This document shows, piece after piece, positions 42,296 to 50,946 of a stretch of DNA of 64,000 nucleotides (positions within the stretch are counted from its first letter, which is position 1; each line of letters begins with the position of its first letter). The stretch spans positions 57,663 to 121,662 of the forward strand of contig CANQEH010000005.1 in assembly GCA_947594835.1 (NCBI GenBank), in the 5' to 3' direction. Under the pieces are notes generated by a model. The model saw only the letters and a list, made by a program, of their open reading frames with translations, made no database searches and had not been told where the DNA came from. A program made the translations under genes and the position numbers. The stretch is from an uncultured Acetatifactor sp. Lineage in GTDB: Bacteria; Bacillota; Clostridia; Lachnospirales; Lachnospiraceae.

Positions 42296-43498
42296 ATGTT
42301 CACGAAATTTTTTGAAGCCTTAAGAGAAAAAGGACTGCGTGTGACGCTGGGAGAGTTTTTAACCCTGCAGGAGGCTTTGGACAAAGGACTCTGCGGCAGT
42401 TCCCTGACACAGTTTTACTATGTGGCCCGGATGATCCTTGTAAAGAGTGAGACGGATTTTGACAAATATGACATGGCTTTTGAGGAATGTTTTAAGCCAG
42501 TTCAGAGAGAGACGGAAGTGGGAAAGGAGATGCTGCGCTGGCTGGATAAGTCGGACATGATGGAGCTGGCCCACGAGGAGGCCAGAGCGCATCTGAATCA
42601 GATGGAGGACCTGCAAATCGACAAGGAGGATGTGGAGGAAACCTTCAAACAGCGCCTGAAGGATCAGAACGAGGAACACAACGGGGGCAGCTTCTGGATC
42701 GGCACCATGGGAAAGACCTCCTTCGGCAATATGGGGGGCAACGTGGGCGGCGTCCGCGTGGGCGGCCAGACCGGATATCAGTCTGCCTTTTCCGTGGTGG
42801 GCGCCAGGAAGTACCGGGATTTCAGGGACGACAGGGTTTTGGACAACCGACAGTTCCAGATGGCCTTCCGCAAACTCAGGCAGTTTTCCAGCAGGCTGGA
42901 TATCCCGGAGACGGAACTGGATATCGACGGCACAGTGGATAAGACCTGCAATAACGGCGGCTGCCTGCAGATCGTGATGCAAAAGCCCAGAAAGAACGCC
43001 GTAAAGCTTTTACTGCTCATGGACTCCGGGGGCACCATGATCCCCTTCAGCAGTCTCCTAAACGATTTGTTCCAGGCGGTACACAAGTCCAACCACTACA
43101 AGGATGTGAAAACCTATTATTTCCACAACTGCATTTACAGCAAGCTCTACAAGACGCCTGAGTGCGAAAACGGGGATTGGGTGGACACGGAGTGGATGTT
43201 TCGGAATTTAGACAGCGATTACAAGGTGATCATCGTGGGAGACGCGGCCATGGCGCCGGAGGAGCTTTACTCCGACACTGGCAATTACCGCGGGCCAAAC
43301 GGCGGCCTTTCAGGCTATGAATGGCTAAAGCTTGTGAAGAAGAAATACAAAAAGGTGGTGTGGCTGAATCCCAAGATGGCGCCGGGACGTGCTCCCTGGC
43401 GGGAAGCGGAGACCGCCATCAAGGAGATGTTTCCCATGTATAAGCTCACCGTGGACGGCTTAAACCAGGCCATGGTAAAGCTGATGGTGAACAAATAG
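42296..43498 (+). CDS. VWA-domain protein, CoxE-like partner of MoxR
   Basis: 400 residues. The N-terminal half is helical (MFTKFFEALREKGLRVTLGE, as in CoxE-like proteins), then a Gly-rich segment (SFGNMGGNVGGVRVGGQ). The C-terminal half is a von Willebrand A domain whose metal site reads LLLMDSGGTM in place of the canonical DxSxS. YYFHNCIYSKLY and VIIVGDAAMAPEEL follow. It pairs with the MoxR ATPase upstream; such pairs work as chaperones for cofactor loading. The helper role is known for related pairs, but the target here is unknown. Confidence 0.85.
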   Translation: MFTKFFEALREKGLRVTLGEFLTLQEALDKGLCGSSLTQFYYVARMILVKSETDFDKYDMAFEECFKPVQRETEVGKEMLRWLDKSDMMELAHEEARAHLNQMEDLQIDKEDVEETFKQRLKDQNEEHNGGSFWIGTMGKTSFGNMGGNVGGVRVGGQTGYQSAFSVVGARKYRDFRDDRVLDNRQFQMAFRKLRQFSSRLDIPETELDIDGTVDKTCNNGGCLQIVMQKPRKNAVKLLLLMDSGGTMIPFSSLLNDLFQAVHKSNHYKDVKTYYFHNCIYSKLYKTPECENGDWVDTEWMFRNLDSDYKVIIVGDAAMAPEELYSDTGNYRGPNGGLSGYEWLKLVKKKYKKVVWLNPKMAPGRAPWREAETAIKEMFPMYKLTVDGLNQAMVKLMVNK

Positions 43499-43565
43499 AG
43501 TCCGGGCAGACCCTCGCAGGACGGGGCCGGGCGGGATTTACCGGGCAGAATGGAAGATTTTTGGG

Positions 43566-43594
43566 TTGACAACAGGAAAAACTGCCTGTATAAT
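43566..43594 (+). promoter_or_regulatory. SigA promoter for the tyrS T-box transcript
   Basis: Perfect TTGACA (43566-43571) and TATAAT (43589-43594) with a 17-bp spacer, directly before the T-box leader. Confidence 0.88.
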
Positions 43595-43606
43595 AACTAA
43601 TCATAT

Positions 43607-43907
43607 CAAAGAGAACGCGATGATGAGAAGAAGTACCTGTGTCTGAGGGGCTGACAGAGAGCTGCCGGGTGGTGAGAGGCGCAAGCAGGGCAGAGGGAAA
43701 TACATCTCGGAGCAGCAGACCCAAATGGCGGGCCTGGTTCCATGTGGGAAATTCCCAAAGAACAGGACGCGAAAGTAGGCTCTGCCGGAGGCACCGATAT
43801 CTGCCGGGGTATTGATGGATACCTGTTAAGCCGCAGGGCGCGAGTCCTGTGGGAAAAAAGGTGGTAACACGGGTGGAGCCCGTCCTTTTATGAGGACGGG
43901 TTTTTTT
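43607..43907 (+). promoter_or_regulatory. T-box riboswitch, tyrosine specific
   Basis: A ~300-nt leader between the promoter and tyrS. The T-box sequence AAGGTGGTAACACG (ending at 43871) is near consensus and is followed by a terminator hairpin (43879-43886 with 43893-43900) and seven T (43901-43907). In stem I, the TAC at 43701-43703 in GAAATACATC is a good candidate specifier for tRNA-Tyr. AGAGAGCTGCCGGGTGGTGAGAGG earlier matches the conserved stem I distal bulge region. Uncharged tRNA-Tyr would favour the antiterminator and allow tyrS expression. Confidence 0.93.
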
Positions 43908-43964
43908 ATGTGCTGACGAGGCTTTGCGGCGTCATCGCAACAGGGAAAGGAGAGAGGACAGGAG

Positions 43965-45188
43965 ATGACAGTATTTGACGAGCTAAAGGAGAGAGGGCTT
44001 CTCGCCCAGCTCACGGACGAGGAGGAGATCAAGGAACTGATCAACAACGGGAAAGCTGTGTTTTACATCGGCTTCGACCCCACTGCGGACAGCCTTCATG
44101 TGGGTCACTTTATGGCGCTGTGCCTGATGAAACGCCTTCAGATGGCGGGCAACCAGCCCATTGCGTTGATTGGCGGCGGGACGGCCATGATCGGCGATCC
44201 CTCCGGCAGGAGCGATCTGCGCACCATGATGACCACGGAGATCATCGACCACAACTGTGAGTGTTTCAAAAAGCAGATGAGCCGTTTCATCGAGTTTGGC
44301 GAGGGGAAAGCCAGGATGGTAAACAACGCGGAATGGCTGAGGGACTTGAATTATATTGAGTTTATCCGGGATATCGGCGTGCATTTTTCCGTAAATCGGA
44401 TGCTCACTGCGGAATGTTACAGGCAGCGCATGGAAAAGGGATTGAGCTTCTTAGAATTTAACTATATGATTATGCAGAGCTACGACTTTTTGCAGCTCTA
44501 TGAGAAATACGGCTGCAATATGCAGTTTGGCGGGGACGACCAGTGGAGCAATATGCTGGGCGGCACGGAGCTGATCCGCAGAAAACTGGGCAAGGACGCT
44601 TACGCCATGACCATCACCCTCCTCTTAAATTCCGAGGGAAAAAAGATGGGCAAGACCCAGAAAGGCGCCGTCTGGCTTGACCCGGAGAAGACCTCTCCCT
44701 ACGAGTTCTACCAGTACTGGAGGAACGTGGCGGATGCGGATGTAATCAAATGCCTGAAAATGCTGACTTTCCTGCCTCTGGAGCAGATCCGGGAGATGGA
44801 GGTCTGGAAAGGCAGCCAGTTAAACCAGGCAAAGGAGATTCTGGCCTATGAGCTGACCAAGATGGTACACGGCGCCCAGGAGGCAGACAAGGCCCAGGAA
44901 AGCGCCCGCGCGCTCTTTGCAGGAGGAATGGATGCGGCTGATATGCCTTCCTGCCAACTGACGGACGCTGACTTCCGGGACGGAAAAATCGACATTCTGG
45001 ACATCCTGGTCAAGTCCGGCCTCACCGCATCCCGTTCTGAGGCAAGACGTGCCGTGGAACAAGGCGGCGTCACGGTGGATCATGAGAAAATATCCGACAT
45101 GAAGACCTGTTATGAACCGGCCCAGCTGACTGGGGAAGGCATTGTGGTCAGACGCGGAAAGAAAAACTATAAGAGAGTCCTATATTGA
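43965..45188 (+). CDS. tyrS: Tyrosyl-tRNA synthetase
   Basis: Class I aminoacyl-tRNA synthetase, 407 residues. [19 protein letters not shown] holds the HIGH motif (as HVGH), GGDDQWSNM the tyrosine pocket, and [12 protein letters not shown] the KMSKS motif. A C-terminal S4 domain ([19 protein letters not shown]) binds the tRNA. It is controlled by the T-box leader. A strong terminator follows, shared with the convergent dtd gene, which makes a functionally related enzyme. Confidence 0.97.
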   Translation: MTVFDELKERGLLAQLTDEEEIKELINNGKAVFYIGFDPTADSLHVGHFMALCLMKRLQMAGNQPIALIGGGTAMIGDPSGRSDLRTMMTTEIIDHNCECFKKQMSRFIEFGEGKARMVNNAEWLRDLNYIEFIRDIGVHFSVNRMLTAECYRQRMEKGLSFLEFNYMIMQSYDFLQLYEKYGCNMQFGGDDQWSNMLGGTELIRRKLGKDAYAMTITLLLNSEGKKMGKTQKGAVWLDPEKTSPYEFYQYWRNVADADVIKCLKMLTFLPLEQIREMEVWKGSQLNQAKEILAYELTKMVHGAQEADKAQESARALFAGGMDAADMPSCQLTDADFRDGKIDILDILVKSGLTASRSEARRAVEQGGVTVDHEKISDMKTCYEPAQLTGEGIVVRRGKKNYKRVLY

Positions 45189-45236
45189 ACTATTCGCAAA
45201 ATGACTCTTTAACGAATAGTTGTGCTGAGAAGTACC

Positions 45237-45278
45237 AAAGCCCCCGGTCAATGGTTTGCCGCCGGGGGCTTTTTTTCT
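45237..45278. terminator. Terminator shared by tyrS and dtd
   Basis: An 11-bp GC-rich stem (45237-45247 with 45262-45272) ends in a T-run on the + strand and begins with AAAG for the opposite direction. The last codons of dtd (stop at 45248) fall inside the hairpin loop. Confidence 0.85.
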
Positions 45279-45730
45279 GCGGGAAGACATTCCTGGGAAT
45301 CAAGCATGATGGTAAAAGGGCCGTCATTTTGCAGAAAAACCTTCATGTCCGCGCCAAAACAGCCTTCCTGAACCCTGGGGAAAACCTCTTTGCATTTTTC
45401 CACAATATAATGATAGAGTTCCTCCGCCATGTCGGGCGGCCCGGCCTGGGTAAAGGACGGCCGGTTTCCCTTGCGGCAGTCCGCATATAAGGTAAATTGA
45501 GAAATCAAAAGAAGTTCCCCGCCGATGGAATGGATATCCAGATTGATTTTGCCGTTTTCGTCTGGGAAAATCCGCAGACCAGCCAGTTTCCGAATCATTT
45601 GATCGGCCAGTTCCCGGGTGTCCGTGGAAGAAATGCCGACAAAAACCAAAAATCCCCGGGAAATCTGCCCGATGACTGCGTGATCCACTTGTACCTGGGC
45701 TTCCTTTACCCTCTGTATCAGAAATTTCAT
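45248..45730 (-). CDS. dtd: D-aminoacyl-tRNA deacylase
   Basis: Removes D-amino acids, classically D-Tyr, from mischarged tRNAs. The family motif [17 protein letters not shown] is complete, with [10 protein letters not shown] (the Gly-Pro motif region) after it. 160 residues from ATG 45730 with AAGGGG upstream; the frame extends to 45766 without good ribosome signals. The C-terminal ~15 residues are longer than usual. Convergent with tyrS, so the two proofreading-linked genes meet at one terminator. Confidence 0.95.
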   Translation of the reverse strand: MKFLIQRVKEAQVQVDHAVIGQISRGFLVFVGISSTDTRELADQMIRKLAGLRIFPDENGKINLDIHSIGGELLLISQFTLYADCRKGNRPSFTQAGPPDMAEELYHYIVEKCKEVFPRVQEGCFGADMKVFLQNDGPFTIMLDSQECLPAEKKPPAANH

Positions 45731-45763
45731 CGCTATACCCCTTGTGCGCTTTAGCGCACATAC

Positions 45764-45793
45764 CAAGAGGGTGTGTAAACCCCCTCTTTTTTT
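45764..45793 (+). terminator. Terminator-like hairpin with no + strand gene before it
   Basis: AAGAGGG pairs with CCCTCTT across a loop and is followed by TTTTT on the + strand. Next to it, TGTGCGC-TTTA-GCGCACA (about 45743-45760) forms another hairpin. Both flanking genes are on the - strand, so a + strand terminator here would end antisense transcription across dtd. Confidence 0.5.
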
Positions 45794-45848
45794 GAAAGTT
45801 ATCTTTTATTGAATTTACTCTTTGATACAAGACTGATCATTTTTCCAC

Positions 45849-47210
45849 TCACTTTTTTTGCGGGTCTGCTTTTGGGGATTTCTCGTTTTGATTGGTATCT
45901 GTATCCTTTTTATCCTTCTTTTCCTTTTTCTCAAACAGGTGTATCTGCCTGCTTTCCATCGATTTTGGTATGGACTCGTGGAAGCCGTCCGCATCTACAT
46001 AGTCCAGTTTTTCATATTGATTGGTGTCTGTTGGCATATTCTTCTTTTGTAAGAGCGAATTGACAACCGATTTCACTGCCGCATAAATCACAGCAAAGAT
46101 CGGAACGCCCACGATCATACCGATTATGCCGAAAAATCCTCCGAAAAAGGTGATGGCAAAGATGACCCAAAAGCTGGTCAGTCCCGTAGAATTTCCCAGG
46201 ATCTTTGGCCCGAGGAAATTGCCGTCGAACTGCTGTAAGATCAGGATAAAGATCAGGAAATACACACAGTTCATCGGGTGCGTGATGTCCACAACCAGAA
46301 TCAGGATGGCGCTGGGGATGGCGCCCAGATAAGGCCCAAAGAACGGGATCACGTTGGTCAGCCCAACGATGACGCTCACCAGGGCCGCGTAAGGCGTCTG
46401 GATCAGCGTCGTCCCAATGAAGCAGAGCAGGCCGATCAGGATGGAATCTATGATCTTTCCGCCCAAAAAACCAATAAAGGTCTGGTGGGTAAAGCGGAAA
46501 TTGCGGATGACAATATTGGCCGTATTCTGCTCAAACAGGGCATATGTTATTTTCTTGGCCTGTGCCGCAAATTTCTCCTTACTTGCCAGCAGATAAATAG
46601 AGATGATAAACCCGATGATAAAATCCCAGAGCACCCCTAAGATATTGGTCGCCGTGTTCGTGACCGTGCGCAGCCAGACAGAGAGGTTGGCAGGAACCTC
46701 CTGGATGAAATCGTCCAACTGTTCCGAATAGCGGTCGATGATCTGCAGGATATACTCTCCTTCCTCAGGATAGTCCGCCAGCATTTTGTCCGTCCACTTC
46801 ATAAAATTATTGGTGTAGTAGTTGAAGTTTCGGATAATGTTTTGGATGCTCGGCACCAGCTGCGAAATCATCATATAGATCAACAGCCATGCGCCGGCGA
46901 CAAAAAGGAAGGTCGTCAAAAAAATGCCAAGTCCCCTGTTGATGGATCTGCGCCGTTTGGAGGGCTGAAGCTTCAGCTTGCCGCAGAGGGGCTCCAGCCA
47001 CTTCTTTTCAATATAATTTAAGACAGGCGCCAGAAGGTAAGCCATGGCAAAGCCAAAGACAATGGGCATCAGTACGTCGGTCAACGCGCTCAGCCCAGCC
47101 ACGATATTAGAACTGTGGAACATCAGATAATAAAAGATGATGGACGCGGCAATCACCAAAAAGGCGGTAAGCCCCCAGCGCACATATCTGTTGTTCAACT
47201 TAAATTTCAT
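45849..47210 (-). CDS. AI-2E family transporter (YtvI/PerM-like)
   Basis: A polytopic membrane protein of 453 residues with about eight helices: RWGLTAFLVIAASIIFYYL first, then the family core YAALVSVIVGLTNVIPFFGPYLGAIP and IIGMIVGVPIFAVIYA. Family members have been linked to AI-2 export or Na+/H+ antiport; the substrate here is unknown. The last ~60 residues are a charged Lys/Asp-rich cytoplasmic tail. I start at ATG 47210 (MKFKLNNRYV), eight bases after GAGGAG; ATG 47216 is too close to it. An imperfect tandem repeat lies upstream. Confidence 0.88.
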   Translation of the reverse strand: MKFKLNNRYVRWGLTAFLVIAASIIFYYLMFHSSNIVAGLSALTDVLMPIVFGFAMAYLLAPVLNYIEKKWLEPLCGKLKLQPSKRRRSINRGLGIFLTTFLFVAGAWLLIYMMISQLVPSIQNIIRNFNYYTNNFMKWTDKMLADYPEEGEYILQIIDRYSEQLDDFIQEVPANLSVWLRTVTNTATNILGVLWDFIIGFIISIYLLASKEKFAAQAKKITYALFEQNTANIVIRNFRFTHQTFIGFLGGKIIDSILIGLLCFIGTTLIQTPYAALVSVIVGLTNVIPFFGPYLGAIPSAILILVVDITHPMNCVYFLIFILILQQFDGNFLGPKILGNSTGLTSFWVIFAITFFGGFFGIIGMIVGVPIFAVIYAAVKSVVNSLLQKKNMPTDTNQYEKLDYVDADGFHESIPKSMESRQIHLFEKKEKKDKKDTDTNQNEKSPKADPQKK

Positions 47211-47240
47211 GGACATCTCTCCTCTTTTTCCTTTGCCTGT

Positions 47241-47338
47241 TTCCTGTCCTAATCAGCCTTTTCCTGCCTAATCGGGCCCTTCTCTGCCCTGACCAGCCTT
47301 TTCCTGTCCTAATCGGCCTTTCTCTGCCCTGCTCAGGC
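47241..47338. repeat. Imperfect 40-bp tandem repeat
   Basis: Two units at about 47254-47293 and 47294-47333 share CAGCCTTTTCCTG, CCTAATCGG and TCTCTGCCCTG with small indels. A partial third copy (TTCCTGTCCTAAT) is at 47241. It fills the gap between the M60-type peptidase gene and the permease gene. Confidence 0.7.
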
Positions 47339-47366
47339 AGTTTTCGCCTCCCTGTAGACAGGCGGA

Positions 47367-50300
47367 TTACCTGCGTCTGTGGCGTTTGTCTGCGGAAACC
47401 GCGAAGATACCCGCCGCTAACAGCGGAAGCGCCGCACATACCAGCACGGCAATCAGAATCTTCATGCCCAGCTCACTGCCGCCTTCGTCATACAATTCCA
47501 TCTCTACCATGGTGATCGGGCCTGCCCCCGCGCGGTTCGCATCGTTGCCTCCGGTAACGGTTTCACCGTCATTGCCCGCTTCGCCGTTTTCATCGCCGCC
47601 ATCCGATGTGACGCCGTTTTGTCCGGCCTTCTGGCCGCTGCCATTCGGATTGCCGCTGCCTCCTGCTGTCACTATGCCTGCGCCTGCTGTGCTGCTGGCT
47701 TCGCTTGCCGTCCCGGTATTTGAGCCTGTTGCAGGATTGCTGCCGCTGCTCCCCGTCCCGGTGCCCGCGCCTGCTGTATTGCTGCCGCTTCCTGTCCCGG
47801 CGCTTGTACCTGCCGCGTTGCTGCCGCTGCTCTCCGCCCCGCTGCCCGTGCCGTTGTTGTCACTGCTTTCCTGCCCGCTGTTGCCAGCCCGCTCTCCTGC
47901 CGCGGGAGGTTTGGAATTGCTGCTTTGGCTGAGGGCAGCGCTGTCTATGCCCATGGCCTCCATGACATCGCTGTACGCTGCGCGGTCGTCTGATGCCAGC
48001 TTGGAGACGTAGCCCATCACACCCGTATAATTTCCCGGGTTTGCAAAAGGGTTTTTCAGATCCTTGCCGTCGTTTTCCTCCAGGAAATTGTCGACATAAA
48101 CCCGCAGATCACTCACATATTTTTCATAGAGGGCTGCAGGATCCTCCGCATCCTTTTCCGGCACCAGGCCGTACTCCGTCACCACAAAGGTGATCGTGTC
48201 GTCCTGAAAATCCGTGTCGCCGTAAGTGGTGCGTTCTCCCGTCATGCTGTTGACAGAAAAGAGGTCGCTCTTTTTCCCGGCGTAATAGATTTCCACCTTG
48301 TCGCCGAGCTCTACTTCCTCCGAGACCGTCGTGTTCTGCTGCACCCATAAAGCATTGTTCCCGTTCACGCTGTTGGAATACTTCTCCTGTCCGCCTGCGC
48401 CAAGGATACTGATGCGGGAGAAAACGCTGTCAGCCGGATGACCGCCGCCTTTGGTCATTGTCCCCACATAGTCGATGTTTACATTATGTCCGGCAAGATA
48501 GATGGTAAACGGGATTTTGTCCTCGGATCCCCAGTAGCCCATCGATTTGATCACCGTGCCAAACCCGGTGTCAAACGTATCCAGCCGGGTATAAGAGAGG
48601 TCATATTCCGTCTCTTCCCCATTTTTGACCAGAATGTAGCAGTTTTCATAGGTATAAGGGCTGTCAGGCTTCGGCAGGGCGACCTTATACACGCCAACAG
48701 GGAGGGCCAGGCTGACGTCCTTTCCCGTCACCTTCAGGGTTTTCGTAGTCAGGCCGTCGGTGACGGTCAGGTTTTTCCCGCTGATCTGCTCAAAATCGTC
48801 TATGACAAAGTGCAGCTTTGCGGTGCCGTCCAGCCCCGTTTCCCGGAGTTCATCCCGCGATACCAGATCGTAGTTTCCAATATTGCCCAGCTTTTCCTTC
48901 AGGGCTGCGGCTTCTTTCTCCCCGACCATATCCTGCCCGTAGTACAGCGGCTGCGCATTTCCCATCTTTACCTGGTCTTTTACCTCCTGGGAGATATTCA
49001 CCTGCCAGGTTTCAAAGTACGGGGTGAGGTCCACATGGTAGTTTTCTGCCAGCGCCAGAATCCAGGCGTCTATGGTGCTCAGCCTCTTTTTATTTTCGGT
49101 AAAATATACTTTCCGGTAATACTGATTGATGCAGGCGTATGCCTCCTGATAGCCGTGGACGCCCTCCGGGGTATCCAGGCCCTCAAAATAGTCCAACACG
49201 TTTATAAAGGTATACAACATACAGGATACGCCCACATTTTCCTCATCTGCCTTGTCGTCAAAGATCAGTCCTCTCCTAAGGTTGAACTCCTGCTCGTTTG
49301 CCGCTTTCCTCAGCCAGCTGTCTTTGGAGCCCGCTTTTACAATGTCGTCAAGCCGGTAGGTGTTGATATAATAGCTGAAAAAATTCACGCCAACTTCCGT
49401 GAGCTTATGTAACCCTGTATTGTTCCCGACGCTGCCCTGATACCCATGTCCCGTCTCGTGCAGCATCCCCCAGGATCGGTCGAACATCGCCCAGAGCACC
49501 GTGTTGTTTGCGCCGATGCAGTCGCCGCCGTAATAAGCTGCGCCCGGGCCGTTGTTGTTGGCCCGCATAAAGAACTTTGTCTTTACATTCTGGTTCCAGT
49601 AGTAATCAGGGGTATACGAAATTCCGATCATTTCGTCATACGCCTCTGTCACGTCATCCCAGTAGGTAAACCATTCGTCCAGGGTCTTGAGCAAAGTAGC
49701 GTGTTTCTGTTTGCCGCCGTTGTAAAGCAGCATATCCACATCTTCGTAGGGTGCAAGCGCCATGATCGACCAGCCGTCCACAATGGCATAACTGCCCGGG
49801 TCTGCCCGCCACTCGTCAAAAAACTTCTCCTGGTCTTCCAGCCCGTCGCCCTGATGATAATAATGGAGCGGCTTTACTTTCTCATCATCGGCGTCCCACT
49901 TCACCTCATAGATCACTGTTCCGGGTTCCGTGTCCTGATACAGAGTCCTCACGGTTGGCGCCGCCACGAACATTTCCCCGAACTGTTCTTCCGTGAGGGA
50001 GATATAACTCTTGTTGTTCGCGTTATTCGCGTCTTCCGTCTTCTTATAATCCGCATACCTTGTCAGATCCTGCTGGTTGTAAATTTTCACCCAGCCCTCA
50101 TCGCTGTCCCTGCTGTACGCCGTCTTCAGCGCGTTGGTAACCTGATTGTTGTAATCGGAAGCAGGCTCCGAACGGCTGTCGTTGTTGTACAGGGCAACCG
50201 TCAGCCCCACGCCGTCCTTGCCGCTTATCTTGCGCATCTCCACTTCCCCGCCCACATCAAGGAACACCCCCACAATCTGGCGGTCATGGTTGTTGCCGCG

Positions 50301-50813
50301 TGTATACCCCAGCTCGTTTAAGTGCTGGACGGAGGGGAGGGTGTACATAAGTTTGGAGAGCCGGAATTCTTTCCCGCCCTGCTGCACGTGTACAGGCACG
50401 TTTATGGTGGATGTGTTGCCGCTTTGATCGGTTACGGAATAAGCGATGGTATACTCTCCTGCAGGCAGGGGCTTCCCGCTTAAGATCTCCTGGGGCGCAG
50501 ACTTCACCACGATTTTCTGCGTCATGTCCCCGTCCTCATTGTCACGGGCAAACATCCTGAACCGGGCGTCATGGTCTAAATCGATCACGGTGTTTTCCGG
50601 CACGGTGATCTCGCTTGTCCCATAAAAAACGGGAGCGTTTTTCTCGCTGATATACTGGATCTTAGGGCCATAAACCTTCTTGTCAGGGACATTGCCGCCA
50701 GTGGAAGCTGCAAAGGCTGTACAGGGACCTGCCAACTGTGGGATCAGAAAAACAGCCAGGGCAGTCACGGCAATCCTGCCTAAGACCTTCCGGGGAAAAA
50801 CGGGACGATTCAT
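47367..50813 (-). CDS. Large anchored M60-type (enhancin-like) metallopeptidase
   Basis: 1148 residues from ATG 50813 (AAGGAG upstream). Signal peptide about residues 1-36 (ALAVFLIPQLAGPCTAFA), then an Ig/cadherin-like domain (VTDQSGNTSTINVPVHV). The peptidase domain has zinc motif HETGH (His452, Glu453, His456) and a downstream Glu473, the HExxH...E pattern of M60/enhancin. M60-type proteins of gut bacteria act on mucin glycoproteins. Residues about 1000-1110 are a Ser/Gly/Thr/Ala-rich stalk with SGSN and GTGS repeats. The end is a membrane helix (ILIAVLVCAALPLLAAGIF) plus basic tail without LPxTG, so it is membrane-anchored outside the cell. It has its own promoter. Confidence 0.88.
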   Translation of the reverse strand: MNRPVFPRKVLGRIAVTALAVFLIPQLAGPCTAFAASTGGNVPDKKVYGPKIQYISEKNAPVFYGTSEITVPENTVIDLDHDARFRMFARDNEDGDMTQKIVVKSAPQEILSGKPLPAGEYTIAYSVTDQSGNTSTINVPVHVQQGGKEFRLSKLMYTLPSVQHLNELGYTRGNNHDRQIVGVFLDVGGEVEMRKISGKDGVGLTVALYNNDSRSEPASDYNNQVTNALKTAYSRDSDEGWVKIYNQQDLTRYADYKKTEDANNANNKSYISLTEEQFGEMFVAAPTVRTLYQDTEPGTVIYEVKWDADDEKVKPLHYYHQGDGLEDQEKFFDEWRADPGSYAIVDGWSIMALAPYEDVDMLLYNGGKQKHATLLKTLDEWFTYWDDVTEAYDEMIGISYTPDYYWNQNVKTKFFMRANNNGPGAAYYGGDCIGANNTVLWAMFDRSWGMLHETGHGYQGSVGNNTGLHKLTEVGVNFFSYYINTYRLDDIVKAGSKDSWLRKAANEQEFNLRRGLIFDDKADEENVGVSCMLYTFINVLDYFEGLDTPEGVHGYQEAYACINQYYRKVYFTENKKRLSTIDAWILALAENYHVDLTPYFETWQVNISQEVKDQVKMGNAQPLYYGQDMVGEKEAAALKEKLGNIGNYDLVSRDELRETGLDGTAKLHFVIDDFEQISGKNLTVTDGLTTKTLKVTGKDVSLALPVGVYKVALPKPDSPYTYENCYILVKNGEETEYDLSYTRLDTFDTGFGTVIKSMGYWGSEDKIPFTIYLAGHNVNIDYVGTMTKGGGHPADSVFSRISILGAGGQEKYSNSVNGNNALWVQQNTTVSEEVELGDKVEIYYAGKKSDLFSVNSMTGERTTYGDTDFQDDTITFVVTEYGLVPEKDAEDPAALYEKYVSDLRVYVDNFLEENDGKDLKNPFANPGNYTGVMGYVSKLASDDRAAYSDVMEAMGIDSAALSQSSNSKPPAAGERAGNSGQESSDNNGTGSGAESSGSNAAGTSAGTGSGSNTAGAGTGTGSSGSNPATGSNTGTASEASSTAGAGIVTAGGSGNPNGSGQKAGQNGVTSDGGDENGEAGNDGETVTGGNDANRAGAGPITMVEMELYDEGGSELGMKILIAVLVCAALPLLAAGIFAVSADKRHRRR

Positions 50814-50845
50814 AAAAAATATTCTCCTTATAATTTTCTGTATGT

Positions 50846-50874
50846 ATGATACCATACTTTTTGACAATTACCAA
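50846..50874 (-). promoter_or_regulatory. Promoter of the M60-type peptidase gene
   Basis: On the - strand TTGGTA (50874-50869) and TATCAT (50851-50846) are 17 bp apart, 33 bp before the start codon. The -10 lies in a small palindrome (GTATGATACCATAC), which could be a regulator site. Confidence 0.55.
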
Positions 50875-50887
50875 GAAAAAACTTTTG

Positions 50888-50916
50888 TTGTCTTTTTGTT
50901 CCAAACATACTAAAAT
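50888..50916 (+). promoter_or_regulatory. Promoter of the tyrosine recombinase gene
   Basis: TTGTCT (50888-50893), 17-bp spacer, TAAAAT (50911-50916), 30 bp before the GTG start. Confidence 0.55.
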
Positions 50917-50946
50917 AGAGGAAAATAAGGAAAGAGGGCGAAAGAA

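Noticed and set aside
48438..49412. 324-residue ORF on the + strand
   Set aside because: It lies entirely antisense to the M60-type peptidase gene, has no ribosome site and its composition is the shadow of the coding strand.
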